Of a DNA stretch of 51,563 bases, positions 33,601-41,370 are shown piece after piece. The DNA is from JAWLFI01 sp964627995. Lineage in GTDB: Bacteria > Bacteroidota > Bacteroidia > Chitinophagales > Saprospiraceae. The stretch spans positions 1-51,563 of the forward strand of contig CAZVLN010000016.1 of the NCBI GenBank assembly GCA_964627995.1, given 5' to 3'. Positions within the stretch are counted from its first letter, which is position 1; every line of letters starts with the position of its first letter. A model generated the notes under the pieces. The model did no database searches. It was given only the letters and a program-made list of their open reading frames with translations, and had not been told where the DNA came from. The translations under genes and the position numbers were made by a program.

Positions 33601-34265
33601 CCAGAAAGTTATATCGAGATGCTCAAGCTATGTTGGATCGGATCGAAGCGGAAAATTGGCTAACGCCCAAAGGTGTTATTGGGCTTTTCCCTGCGCAACG
33701 CCATGCTGACAACGAAATTGATATATTAGATCCGGAAACCGGCGACCTTCTTCACCGATGTATTCATTTGCGCCAGCGATCTAAAAAAGCAAAAGGCAGG
33801 CCTAATTATTGCTTAGCCGATTTCATTGCGCCAAAATCCAGCGGAAAGCGGGATTACATTGGTGGGTTTGCTGTTACCGCCGGACATGGGATTGAGGAAC
33901 ATCTGGCGCGGTTCAAAGCAGATCAAGACGATTACAATGGTATTTTACTTCAGTCCCTGGCCGATCGTTTAGCGGAAGCCTTTGCCGAACGTCTTCACAA
34001 ACGCGTGCGCACAGAGTTTTGGGGCTATGCGCCTGAAGAAGCCTTGGACAATTCAGATTTAATCAAGGAAAAGTATCGCGGGATACGGCCAGCTCCGGGA
34101 TACCCAGCCTGCCCGGTCCACGAGGAAAAACTAAAGCTTTTTGACCTATTAAATGTGGAAAAAAATGTGGGTATTTCATTAACTGAAAATTACGCAATGT
34201 ATCCGGCGGCCTCCGTAAGCGGATGGTATTTCAGCCATCCGCAAAGTCGATATTTCAATGTGTGA
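30669..34265 (+). CDS. metH: Cobalamin-dependent methionine synthase
   Basis: A 1198-residue methyltransferase that moves the methyl of 5-methyltetrahydrofolate to homocysteine via cobalamin. All four modules are present: the homocysteine domain (about 10-330; VVLDGAMGTMIQ, GFNCALGA and VGGCCGTT, which hold the zinc Cys ligands), the pterin-binding domain (about 350-620; FVNIGERTNVTGSRKF), the cap and B12 domain (about 660-880; DVHDIGKNIVGVVLGCNNY, with the cobalt-ligand His) and the reactivation domain (about 920-1190; RPAPGYPACP for SAM). A lysine-rich linker (KRKGKKKKR) joins the last two. Length is close to E. coli MetH (1227). The 161-nt leader shows no B12 or SAM riboswitch that I can recognise. 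Confidence 0.97.
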   Translation: MPYMESNNPRTELERLLKDRIVVLDGAMGTMIQSYPLTEADFRGEVFADHSCSLKGNNDILSITQPQIIKEIHTAYLEAGADIIETNTFSGTSIAQEDYKLEDQISLLNQASAEVARSAADEYMEAAGRRVFVAGAIGPTNKTLSISPDVNRPGYRAISFQELKLAYREQIIALMEGGVDLILIETVFDTLNCKAAIKALLEIEDETEQDIPLIISGTITDASGRTLSGQNAEAFWISIKHAQPIAVGFNCALGAKELYPHIKTLSQVANTYISAYPNAGLPNEFGEYEQLPEDMARWAEKYAGEGLVNIVGGCCGTTDEHIRQIREATAPYGARPLPESKLLSTYSGLEPLVLRSDINFVNIGERTNVTGSRKFKRLIKSGAYDEALEVAREQVEGGAQMVDVNMDEGLLDSAEEMQTFLNLMMAEPDIARVPVVVDSSKFEVIRAGLECVQGKCVVNSISMKEGEERFLQDAREVQQYGAAAIVMAFDEQGQADSCSRKVEICQRAYHLLRDKLDFPAEDIIFDPNIFAIATGIAEHDNYAVEFLEATKQIKETCPGARISGGVSNISFSFRGLPAVREAMHSAFLYHAIRAGMDMGIVNAGMLEVYEDIEPELRKKVEDVLFNRHPDATEVLLSAAEKYQGKKRADDGNAEWRQQPVSERIEYALLKGIVKYAEEDAEEARQELGDPLEVIEGPLMSGMNVVGDLFGAGKMFLPQVVKSARVMKKAVAYLTPYIEAQKKKGDKSKKGKILLATVKGDVHDIGKNIVGVVLGCNNYDIVDLGVMVPSHVILDTAVKEEVDVIGLSGLITPSLDEMVDVAQEMKSRGLSTPLLIGGATTSRVHTAVKIAPQREEAVIHVLDASRAVGVVSQLLQKDELKKENYVKQIEQEYISLAEKRKGKKKKRTVSEAEANKNKFVTDWGAYTPPEPKLLGSKVWTSYSVAELRDYIDWTPFFRTWELAGRFPRILDDEVVGTEARKLYRDAQAMLDRIEAENWLTPKGVIGLFPAQRHADNEIDILDPETGDLLHRCIHLRQRSKKAKGRPNYCLADFIAPKSSGKRDYIGGFAVTAGHGIEEHLARFKADQDDYNGILLQSLADRLAEAFAERLHKRVRTEFWGYAPEEALDNSDLIKEKYRGIRPAPGYPACPVHEEKLKLFDLLNVEKNVGISLTENYAMYPAASVSGWYFSHPQSRYFNV

Positions 34266-34365
34266 TTTTTAGATTTTAATCCTTCGCAAGCGATTATAAA
34301 TACAATTTACATTTTCCACCTTTCGTTTCGTGTAATGGGCAATTACAGAAGATGAGTGGTTTTCT

Positions 34366-34373
34366 TACTTTTG
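34366..34373 (+). promoter_or_regulatory. -7 box 4 nt before the Ig-like lipoprotein ATG
   Basis: TACTTTTG matches TAnnTTTG exactly and is followed by AGAC and ATG at 34378. The nearest -33 candidate is TTA at 34343-34345, 20 nt upstream. Predicts a leaderless mRNA. Confidence 0.4.
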
Positions 34374-34377
34374 AGAC

Positions 34378-36009
34378 ATGATAAACAATCGAGGGGCGAG
34401 CAGGTCTAAACTAGGGGCCATTTTAATCGTTGTGATATTTCTTTCACAATGTGCCAATCCCGTTGCACCTAATGGAGGACCCAGAGACAGTGAGCCACCG
34501 CGATTAGATGTGAGCAAATCTACACCCAACGAACAAACGCTGTTTCAACCGGAAAAAATAAAGTTGTACTTCGATGAATATATCGAAGTGAAAAACCCAT
34601 CCCGGAACGTCATTATCTCACCTCCAATGGATCCCAAACCCGCCTATGAAGTCGGCTCAGATTATTTAGAAATTGATTTTACCGAAGCGGACAGTTTTTT
34701 AGCAGAGACTACTTACTCTCTCAATTTTGATAATGCCATAAGCGACTTTAACGAGGGAAATGCTGTTGAAAACTTAATATTTGTTTTCTCTACAGGATCC
34801 TATTTAGACTCTTTGAGCCTTCAGGTAAAGATTGTAACCGAGGAGGAAAAGCCTGCTGAGGGTATAACCGTCATGCTATATTCTGACACAGCCTCTGATT
34901 CGGTGGTTATCAATTCTTTACCTACCTATTTTAGTAAAACCAATGCCGAAGGCTTAGCTAAGCTCCAATATTTAAAACCTGGTACTTATAAAGTTTTTGC
35001 TCTTCAAGATGACAATCTTACTCTAAAGTATGATATTCCGGGAGCGCCTGTGGCATTTTTAAAAGATCCGGTGACCCTTGAGGCCGACTCTACAGCATCA
35101 TTGGATTTATCGCTCTTTGTTCCTTCACCAGTGCCAAAGATGACAAGGAAGCCATTTTTGAAAAACAATGCTTACGTGGGTGTTTTTAATCCCTCAGACA
35201 CATTCGTCCATTGTAAACTGGTGCCGGACGCTGTTGAAATCGGTCGGCAGTGGAAAAAAGACAGTCTATATATTTGGGTGAAGCCGGGCGAGGAGCCAGA
35301 CAGCCTTATTTGGGTTACAGATAATGAAGAACAGATACGTAGGGATACCTTACCCCCATTAATAGAAATTGATACCTTCCCTATTCAGTCCAGATCGAAA
35401 TCGCTAACCTTTATTGACCAACAAGCGAGCGTATTATGGAATCAGCCGATTACCAGCATATCAGACAGTGCCTTTTTCATACAAGACAGTCTTGGTCAGC
35501 GATTTAACTTTTCTGTGAAAGAACACAAGCCATTCATGACAGTCATTCAATTTGAAGTAGATTCCATACCTATTGCCTCCAGAAAGTTGCTGGTTTTGCC
35601 CCAGCAAATCCAATCATCGTATGGCTATGTGCTTTCAGATACACTTAGTTGGTCCTTTTCTGTGAAAGAGGTCGAAAATCTCAGTGAATTAATATTAAAC
35701 TTGCGATTTCCCGACTCTACGGTCCAGTATATTGGGCATCTGATGAAAAACAATTCGGTCGTGAAGGAAAGACGCTTTACCGGGCAGAATGAGTATCTTT
35801 GGGAAATACCATTTTTAGAGCCAAGTTCCTACCAATTGAAGGTATACCTAGACCGAAACAAAAATGGCCGGCAAGATGGAGGAGATTATTGGAAATCGCG
35901 GCAAGCAGAGCCCGCTAAAACATTTTCTCTTGAACCTTTACGGGAAAATTGGACCATAGAGGAAGAAATAGATTGGGATTATGAAGCTGGAAGCAAAGAA
36001 CTTAATTAA
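34378..36009 (+). CDS. Ig-like (SbsA-type) lipoprotein
   Basis: A 543-residue lipoprotein: hydrophobic signal GAILIVVIFLSQC with lipobox Cys25, then PVAPNGGPRDSEPPRL. The first mature domain (about 38-130), VSKSTPNEQTLFQPEKIKLYFDEYIEVKNPSRNVIISPP ... YSLNFDNAISDFNEGN, is the SbsA Ig-like (Big_5) pattern. The rest shows further beta domains, including a carboxypeptidase-regulatory-like KTNAEGLAKLQYLKPGTYKVFAL at about 180-205 and a C-terminal YQLKVYLDRNKNGRQDGGDYW. A surface or periplasmic structural role is likely. It is upstream of lptB and overlaps it by 29 nt, so the two are co-transcribed. Confidence 0.85.
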   Translation: MINNRGASRSKLGAILIVVIFLSQCANPVAPNGGPRDSEPPRLDVSKSTPNEQTLFQPEKIKLYFDEYIEVKNPSRNVIISPPMDPKPAYEVGSDYLEIDFTEADSFLAETTYSLNFDNAISDFNEGNAVENLIFVFSTGSYLDSLSLQVKIVTEEEKPAEGITVMLYSDTASDSVVINSLPTYFSKTNAEGLAKLQYLKPGTYKVFALQDDNLTLKYDIPGAPVAFLKDPVTLEADSTASLDLSLFVPSPVPKMTRKPFLKNNAYVGVFNPSDTFVHCKLVPDAVEIGRQWKKDSLYIWVKPGEEPDSLIWVTDNEEQIRRDTLPPLIEIDTFPIQSRSKSLTFIDQQASVLWNQPITSISDSAFFIQDSLGQRFNFSVKEHKPFMTVIQFEVDSIPIASRKLLVLPQQIQSSYGYVLSDTLSWSFSVKEVENLSELILNLRFPDSTVQYIGHLMKNNSVVKERRFTGQNEYLWEIPFLEPSSYQLKVYLDRNKNGRQDGGDYWKSRQAEPAKTFSLEPLRENWTIEEEIDWDYEAGSKELN

Positions 36010-36715
36010 ATACTACGGAAAGAAGCGAGTCGTCCAAGGCGTCTCTCTATCTGTCCAGCAAGGCGAAATTGTAGGCCTGCTGGGTCCGAACGGAGCTGGA
36101 AAAACCACCACTTTTTATATGGTTGTCGGCTTCATACGCCCTTCTGACGGAGAGGTTTTTTTAGATGAGCGTCCTTTATCAGGCCTTCCGATGTACAAAC
36201 GAGCGCGCCTGGGAATAGGCTATTTGCCTCAGGAGGCTTCCATTTTTCGCAAAATGAGTGTTGAGAATAACCTCAAAACGGTTTTAGAAATGACCAGTCT
36301 TTCTAAAGCTGAACAAAAAGATAAATTAGAATCCCTAATCCAGGAGTTTAGTTTGGATAAAGTGCGAAAAAGTCGAGGCGACACCCTCTCCGGCGGTGAA
36401 CGACGTCGAACGGAAATCGCACGGGCTTTAGCTACTGATCCGAACTTCATTCTGTTGGATGAACCTTTTGCCGGTATTGACCCCATAGCAGTGGAGGATA
36501 TTCAAGAAATCGTATCTCAGCTAAAACGCAGAAATATTGGAATTTTAATTACTGACCATAATGTCCAAGAGACCTTATCCATTACAGATCGTGCCTATCT
36601 GATGTTCGAGGGTAATATTTTGAAAGCCGGCACTTCAGAAGAGTTAGCTGCCGATGAAATGGTTAGACGGGTATATTTAGGGCAAAACTTCGAATTGAGA
36701 AAACCCAGAAAGTGA
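35981..36715 (+). CDS. lptB: LPS export ABC transporter ATP-binding protein
   Basis: A 244-residue ATPase of the LptB type, which powers lipopolysaccharide extraction by LptFGC. Walker A is GPNGAGKTT at 35-43; the LSGGERRRTEIARALA signature and Walker B FILLDEPFAGIDP follow, then ITDHNVQETL with the H-loop His. The start FFD-like KNLIKYYGKKRVVQGVSLSV and the end GQNFEL are standard for LptB. It overlaps the Ig-like lipoprotein gene upstream by 29 nt and the small lipoprotein gene downstream by 4 nt (ATGA). lptA, C, F and G are not in the window. Translational coupling on both sides marks a four-gene envelope unit. Confidence 0.95.
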   Translation: MKLEAKNLIKYYGKKRVVQGVSLSVQQGEIVGLLGPNGAGKTTTFYMVVGFIRPSDGEVFLDERPLSGLPMYKRARLGIGYLPQEASIFRKMSVENNLKTVLEMTSLSKAEQKDKLESLIQEFSLDKVRKSRGDTLSGGERRRTEIARALATDPNFILLDEPFAGIDPIAVEDIQEIVSQLKRRNIGILITDHNVQETLSITDRAYLMFEGNILKAGTSEELAADEMVRRVYLGQNFELRKPRK

Positions 36716-36972
36716 TGGAAAGACGGTTTTATAAACCCCTTGCCTTTTCGTTATTGGTAGCAATAATGGTGAGTTGCAGTGAAGACAAAGACCAACTGAC
36801 CCCAGCTTTACGAAGGGAGGCAGACTCTACTTTTAACGCGCTGACTTCTCAAATTTCAGAAGAAATGGACTCAATTTGTGATCAAAAATTCGATTCCTTA
36901 GTGGAAGTTAAATTTGACTCCATCGTCAAAACCAGAAGAAAAAAAATTGAGCGCCTCTCTAAATCTCAGTAA
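36712..36972 (+). CDS. Small lipoprotein linked to lptB
   Basis: An 86-residue protein with signal MERRFYKPLAFSLLVAIMVSC (lipobox Cys22). The mature 65 residues are highly charged and probably helical (LRREADSTFNALTSQISEEMDSICDQKFDSLVEVKFDSI), with FDS repeats. No family is recognised. It overlaps lptB by 4 nt and its stop codon overlaps the ATG of the next gene. A periplasmic helper or spacer peptide is conceivable, but nothing in sequence proves it. Confidence 0.65.
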   Translation: MMERRFYKPLAFSLLVAIMVSCSEDKDQLTPALRREADSTFNALTSQISEEMDSICDQKFDSLVEVKFDSIVKTRRKKIERLSKSQ

Positions 36973-37349
36973 TGTTTGAATCAAAAACCCCAATAGTTAA
37001 ACTCATTTTTTTGGCTGCCTTTAGCGGGTCGCTGTTTGTTGGTTGTGAGGAGAAAGTGGATCCCCAAGCTATACAACAAGAATATATCGATAAAAAAGTA
37101 GCTGATTATCGAGCCTATCAAAAGCGGAGCTGCGAAAAGCGAGTAATCACAGCTGCACAAAATAAAGCGGACTCATTTTTTATTGAAATAACTAAAAAGC
37201 AGTCTTTTGATTCTGTCAATCGTCCAGCCACAGTTCCTCGTCCGAGGCGTCCGAAAATTGATATCCGCGAGGACTCTCTGCCTTTATCCCCAATAATTAA
37301 GGCTAATACCACGGACAGTACCTCCTTTGACTCTATACCTCCCAATTGA
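36972..37349 (+). CDS. Second small lipoprotein linked to lptB
   Basis: A 125-residue protein with signal peptide and lipobox Cys25 (LFVGC). The mature part has EEKVDPQAIQQEYIDKKVADYRAYQKRSCEKRVITAAQNKADSFFIEITKKQSFDSVNRPA, a helical charged segment, then a Pro/Arg- and Ser/Thr/Asp-rich tail. It shares with its neighbour a lipid anchor, a short charged helix and FDS motifs, so the two may be paralogues. Its ATG overlaps the previous stop by one base (TAATG). Function unknown. It converges with the haem lipoprotein gene. Confidence 0.65.
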   Translation: MFESKTPIVKLIFLAAFSGSLFVGCEEKVDPQAIQQEYIDKKVADYRAYQKRSCEKRVITAAQNKADSFFIEITKKQSFDSVNRPATVPRPRRPKIDIREDSLPLSPIIKANTTDSTSFDSIPPN

Positions 37350-37369
37350 TGACCAAAGCGCAAAAATAT

Positions 37370-37978
37370 TCAGTTCTTATCCCATTGAATTTTCCACATT
37401 CCCCTTACTTCTCCTATTTTATATCCTACAGCTTGGTCCTGCGGATATTCGGACTGGAGGCGCTCGAGAGTTTCTAAAGTTATATCAGCCTCTGGATCCC
37501 CATGGCAGTTTAAGCACAGAGGTTGTGTAATGATGGGCGTATAGTAGGTGTAAGTATCGGAAGTTGAAATCAATTTGGGAGACCAGTCTAGCATATCACG
37601 AAATGCTCGTTTATATTGGGCTATATAATTCCTTTCTTCTTCTGAAGCGTTATTACTGGGGTTTCTGCGCTGGTCGCTTACCCGATCAACACTTACCTGA
37701 TAAGCAGTACCTACGCTATCTGTAATGGTTTCTGCCTTTATACGACAAAAAGAAACGGCATAAGCATATCCTCCTTCATTAATAGCATTCTTTAAATTTT
37801 TTCCCAATTGCTTTTGTGCAGCTTGGCTAATTTTCTGGCCTATTTCCTTTGACTTTCCATCAGTAATAGTGTTTGTGCTTTTCTTTCTTGATGGTTCTGC
37901 GGAATCTGATCCACAACTTATAAAAGCCCAGGCTATTGAAGAGAAGATAGCTAAAACGACAAAATATTTCATTTTCAT
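37370..37978 (-). CDS. c-type haem lipoprotein, DUF3365 family
   Basis: A 202-residue lipoprotein (signal ending FISC, lipobox Cys22) with a single haem c motif CLNCH at 155-159 followed by GDPEADI. The domain pattern KEIGQKISQAAQKQLGKNLKNAINEGGYAYAVSFCRIKA ... DMLDWSPKLISTSDTYTYYTPI and the C-terminal VGYKIGEVRGMWKIQW match the Tll0287-like/DUF3365 family of periplasmic haem sensor or electron-carrier domains. It stands alone, converging with the lipoproteins and preceding kdsD by 20 nt on the other side. Role in sensing or redox transfer is inferred. Confidence 0.87.
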   Translation of the reverse strand: MKMKYFVVLAIFSSIAWAFISCGSDSAEPSRKKSTNTITDGKSKEIGQKISQAAQKQLGKNLKNAINEGGYAYAVSFCRIKAETITDSVGTAYQVSVDRVSDQRRNPSNNASEEERNYIAQYKRAFRDMLDWSPKLISTSDTYTYYTPIITQPLCLNCHGDPEADITLETLERLQSEYPQDQAVGYKIGEVRGMWKIQWDKN

Positions 37979-37998
37979 AGTTATTATATCAATGTATG

Positions 37999-38961
37999 TT
38001 ACACGATACCCTCGCGCAATAGATCATGCAGATGTATAAAGCCCGCATATTCATTGTGATCAAAAACAATAAGTTGATGAATATTATGGTCCCGCATTTG
38101 GTTTAGGGCCCGAATTGCAAATTCATCAGATTGGATTTTTTGGGGGTTTACAGTCATGATATCACGCGCCCTTATATTATCTAATCCAGTATCCTTCTCT
38201 AAGAATCGACGGATATCACCATCGGTAACAATTCCGACTATTTTTTCATCTGCCTGAACAGCTGTGGCACCCAGTCTTTTTTCTGAGATTTCTAATAATG
38301 TAGCCCTGAGGCTGGCTTGGGTATCAACTAGGGGCTTCGCATTAAATTTCGCCAAATCACCAACTTTCAAATACAGCTGTTTGCCCAATGCGCCACCGGG
38401 GTGATACTGAGCAAAATCAGAAGGGGTAAATCCCTGCAAGCCTAATAAAGCAGTCGCTAATGCATCTCCCAAAGCCATTTGAGACGTTGTGCTAGCCGTC
38501 GGTGCTAAATTGTTAGGGTCAGCTTCTTTATCAATCGGTGTAATAAGAACCACATTCGCCTGATGAGCCAGGAATGAGTTTGCTTTTGCAGTCATTCCAA
38601 TTAATACGTTTCCAAAATTCTTTATCAGAGGAACGAGGACTTTTATTTCATTGGTCTGGCCACTTTTAGAAAGGCACAGCACCACGTCTTCTTGCCCCAG
38701 CATCCCCAAGTCACCATGAATCGCATCTGCTGCATGCATAAATAGAGCGGGTGTCCCTGTAGAGTTCATGGTTGCTACGATTTTCTGCCCGACAATAGCA
38801 CTTTTCCCAATTCCAGTAACAATGAGACGTCCACTGCTGGATTGGATCGTCCGCACCGCTTGCGCAAAATCGGAGCCGAGATTATCGCGAAGGGCAATTA
38901 ATGCATCTGCCTCGATATCTATTGCTGTTTTACCTGCAGAAATGATTTCCTCTTCCGTCAA
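37999..38961 (-). CDS. kdsD: Arabinose-5-phosphate isomerase, KpsF/GutQ type
   Basis: A 320-residue isomerase of D-ribulose 5-phosphate to D-arabinose 5-phosphate, the first step to Kdo of lipopolysaccharide. The SIS domain at about 35-185 has VTGIGKSAIVGQKIVATMNSTGTPALFMHAADAIHGDLGM, LSKSGQTNEI and LAPTASTTSQMALGDAL. Two CBS domains follow (TLLEISEKRLGATAV ... IVGIVTDGDIRRFL; DIMTVNPQKIQSDEFAIRALNQMRDHNIHQLIVF). The start is TTG at 38961; no ATG or GTG is in frame nearby. It is in an LPS-themed neighbourhood (lptB within 1.3 kb). Promoter at 39019-39052. Confidence 0.94.
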   Translation of the reverse strand: MTEEEIISAGKTAIDIEADALIALRDNLGSDFAQAVRTIQSSSGRLIVTGIGKSAIVGQKIVATMNSTGTPALFMHAADAIHGDLGMLGQEDVVLCLSKSGQTNEIKVLVPLIKNFGNVLIGMTAKANSFLAHQANVVLITPIDKEADPNNLAPTASTTSQMALGDALATALLGLQGFTPSDFAQYHPGGALGKQLYLKVGDLAKFNAKPLVDTQASLRATLLEISEKRLGATAVQADEKIVGIVTDGDIRRFLEKDTGLDNIRARDIMTVNPQKIQSDEFAIRALNQMRDHNIHQLIVFDHNEYAGFIHLHDLLREGIV

Positions 38962-39018
38962 AATAAGTTAGGTTTATCTTAATGATGCGCCGGATTTCCA
39001 GCATAATAATATTTTGCG

Positions 39019-39052
39019 TAAATTTATTCAAAATCAACCACACTCTACCAAA
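39019..39052 (-). promoter_or_regulatory. kdsD promoter
   Basis: On the minus strand TTTG (39049-39052), 22 nt and TAAATTTA (39019-39026, one mismatch to TAnnTTTG) lie about 57 nt upstream of the kdsD start codon. Confidence 0.4.
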
Positions 39053-39151
39053 TAGTTGTAAAAACATCTAGAGACTGCTTACAATTATCGTATATTCGGA
39101 TAACCGGCCCTTAAGGCCTTTGATGTCTCTTTTTATGGTAAAACTGTACAC

Positions 39152-41362
39152 GTGGAAACAGCGGAATTGACCCATCTTGAACTACAACAGGAATTAAGTA
39201 GCCACTTTGGATTTGAAAAGTTTAAAGATAGGCAAGCAGACATCATCCAAAATCTATTGCACAGGCAAGACACCTTTGTTGTAATGCCGACCGGAGGGGG
39301 AAAGTCTCTGTGTTATCAATTGCCTGCCCTCATCATGAGTGGCACGGCGCTTGTCATTTCTCCCCTCATTGCATTAATGAAAAATCAGGTCGATGCGATA
39401 CGGGGTTATCACGAAGGTGATTCTGTAGCTCATTTTCTGAATAGCTCGTTATCAAAATCTCAAGCTAGGAAGGTAAAAGAAGACATTCAGGCAGGGAAAA
39501 CCAAATTACTTTACATCGCCCCTGAGACACTGACTAAAGAGGAAAACATCCAGTTTTTTAAATCTGTTGAAGTTTCGTTTGTAGCCGTTGATGAGGCCCA
39601 CTGTATTTCCGAATGGGGACACGACTTCAGGCCCGAATATCGGAAAATACGAGAAATGGTCGCCGGCTTCGAACAAGAGGTGCCCATTATTGCACTCACG
39701 GCAACTGCTACGCCAAAAGTGAGCTCCGACATTAAAAAGAATTTGAAAATTGAGGGTGCAAAAGAATACATGTCCTCCTTCAACAGAGAGAACCTTTTTT
39801 ATGAGATTCGTCCCAAGGTCAATAAGGATCAAGCCATTCGCGAAATCGTTCAAATCGTTAAGTCTATGCGCGGCGAATCTGGCATTGTGTATGTGCAGAG
39901 TCGTAAAATGACAGAAGAGATAGCAAAAGCTTTAAAAGTCAATGGCATTAAATCTTCACCTTATCATGCCGGCTTGGAAGGCAAGACCCGCTCCCGCATC
40001 CAGGATCAATTCCTAATGGAAGATATTGACGTTATATGCGCTACCATTGCTTTCGGGATGGGTATCGATAAGCCTGATGTCAGGTTTGTTATTCACTACA
40101 ATATGCCAAAGAGCATTGAGAATTATTATCAGGAAACGGGAAGAGCAGGTCGGGATGGCTTAGGAGGAAAGTGTGTTTCTTTTTATTCGCATTCCGATGT
40201 CCTCAGATTGGAAAAGTTTTTACGTGATAAGCCCGTGGCAGAGCGAGAGCTTGGCGCTCAACTTTTAGATGATATCATAGCTTATGCTGAAACGGCGGGA
40301 TGCCGAAGAAAATTCCTACTTCATTATTTTGGAGAATTCTTTGATGCTGACGATTGCGATAGTATGTGCGACAACTGCAAGAATCCCAAAGAAAAAGAAA
40401 ATGTAACAGAAGAATTAGACTTAGCGCTACGTTGCGTAAAGGAACTCCAGGAAAACTACACAATAAAAACCATAGTAAATTTTCTCCGGGGAAAAATAAG
40501 TCAAAAGCAAAAGAGTTTAGGGCTCGATCAGAAGGAATTGTATAATAAAGGAGCGGAAAAATCTGAAACCTACTGGTACTCCATATTACGTCAGGCCACT
40601 GTGCATGGCTTCTTGAATAAAGAAATAGAAGAATACGGAAAGCTCAGTATTACCGATAAAGGACACAAACAGCTTAAAAACAAAGACACCTTTGAAATTC
40701 CTATCAACCACGATTATTCAGCAATGGTCCAGGAAAGTCAGGAATATAGTCAGTCTGAAGGGTCTGCGCTTGACCCCACCTTACTCAAATTATTAGAAGA
40801 CCTATTAAATCGAGAATCCAAGAAACGCGAACTGCCTCCTTTTGTGATTTTTCAGGAGGCGTCTCTCAACGATATGGCAACCCAATATCCGACAAGCATG
40901 GAGGATATGGAGCGCATTGCAGGTGTCAATAAAGGAAAGGCTCGGCGCTTTGCCAGACCTTTTATTGAGCTCATTGATCGGTATGTTGAGGAAAATGACA
41001 TTGAAAAACCAGAAGAATTTGTCGTCAAACAAGTCGCCAATAAATCAAAAATTAAGGTAGAAATTATAAAAGGGACAGATCGTAAAATTCCACTAGAGGA
41101 TATTGCATCCGCGAACAACTTAAGTTTCGAAGAGCTCCTTCATGAAATGTATATGATCGTCGTGGCAGGTACCAAAATAAATATCGATTACTATATAGAG
41201 GATAATGTAGATGAATACGCCAAGGAGGATATTTATGATTATTTTTTAGATGCAGAGTCAGACTCAGAGGAAACCGCCTTTCAGGAGCTCAAAGAGGATG
41301 ATATTACGCTTGAAGAAATTAAACTTGTTCGCTTAAAATTTCTTTCGGACCTCGGTAATTGA
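39152..41362 (+). CDS. recQ: ATP-dependent DNA helicase RecQ
   Basis: A 736-residue 3'-5' helicase for recombination and fork repair. Walker A is MPTGGGKSLCYQLPAL, the DExH box VDEAHCISEWGHDFRPEY, then TATATPKV, YVQSRKMTEE and the arginine-finger QETGRAGRDG. The RQC region has the zinc site with Cys of GCRRKFLLHYFGE and CDSMCDNC. An HRDC-type domain (about 545-615; VFQEASLNDMATQYPTSMEDMERIAGVN) and a C-terminal extension of about 120 residues with acidic ends follow, longer than E. coli RecQ. The start is GTG at 39152; the ATG at 39135 is in another frame with an early stop. aroQ follows by 8 nt, probably in the same transcript. Confidence 0.96.
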   Translation: METAELTHLELQQELSSHFGFEKFKDRQADIIQNLLHRQDTFVVMPTGGGKSLCYQLPALIMSGTALVISPLIALMKNQVDAIRGYHEGDSVAHFLNSSLSKSQARKVKEDIQAGKTKLLYIAPETLTKEENIQFFKSVEVSFVAVDEAHCISEWGHDFRPEYRKIREMVAGFEQEVPIIALTATATPKVSSDIKKNLKIEGAKEYMSSFNRENLFYEIRPKVNKDQAIREIVQIVKSMRGESGIVYVQSRKMTEEIAKALKVNGIKSSPYHAGLEGKTRSRIQDQFLMEDIDVICATIAFGMGIDKPDVRFVIHYNMPKSIENYYQETGRAGRDGLGGKCVSFYSHSDVLRLEKFLRDKPVAERELGAQLLDDIIAYAETAGCRRKFLLHYFGEFFDADDCDSMCDNCKNPKEKENVTEELDLALRCVKELQENYTIKTIVNFLRGKISQKQKSLGLDQKELYNKGAEKSETYWYSILRQATVHGFLNKEIEEYGKLSITDKGHKQLKNKDTFEIPINHDYSAMVQESQEYSQSEGSALDPTLLKLLEDLLNRESKKRELPPFVIFQEASLNDMATQYPTSMEDMERIAGVNKGKARRFARPFIELIDRYVEENDIEKPEEFVVKQVANKSKIKVEIIKGTDRKIPLEDIASANNLSFEELLHEMYMIVVAGTKINIDYYIEDNVDEYAKEDIYDYFLDAESDSEETAFQELKEDDITLEEIKLVRLKFLSDLGN

Positions 41363-41370
41363 TCTAGACC

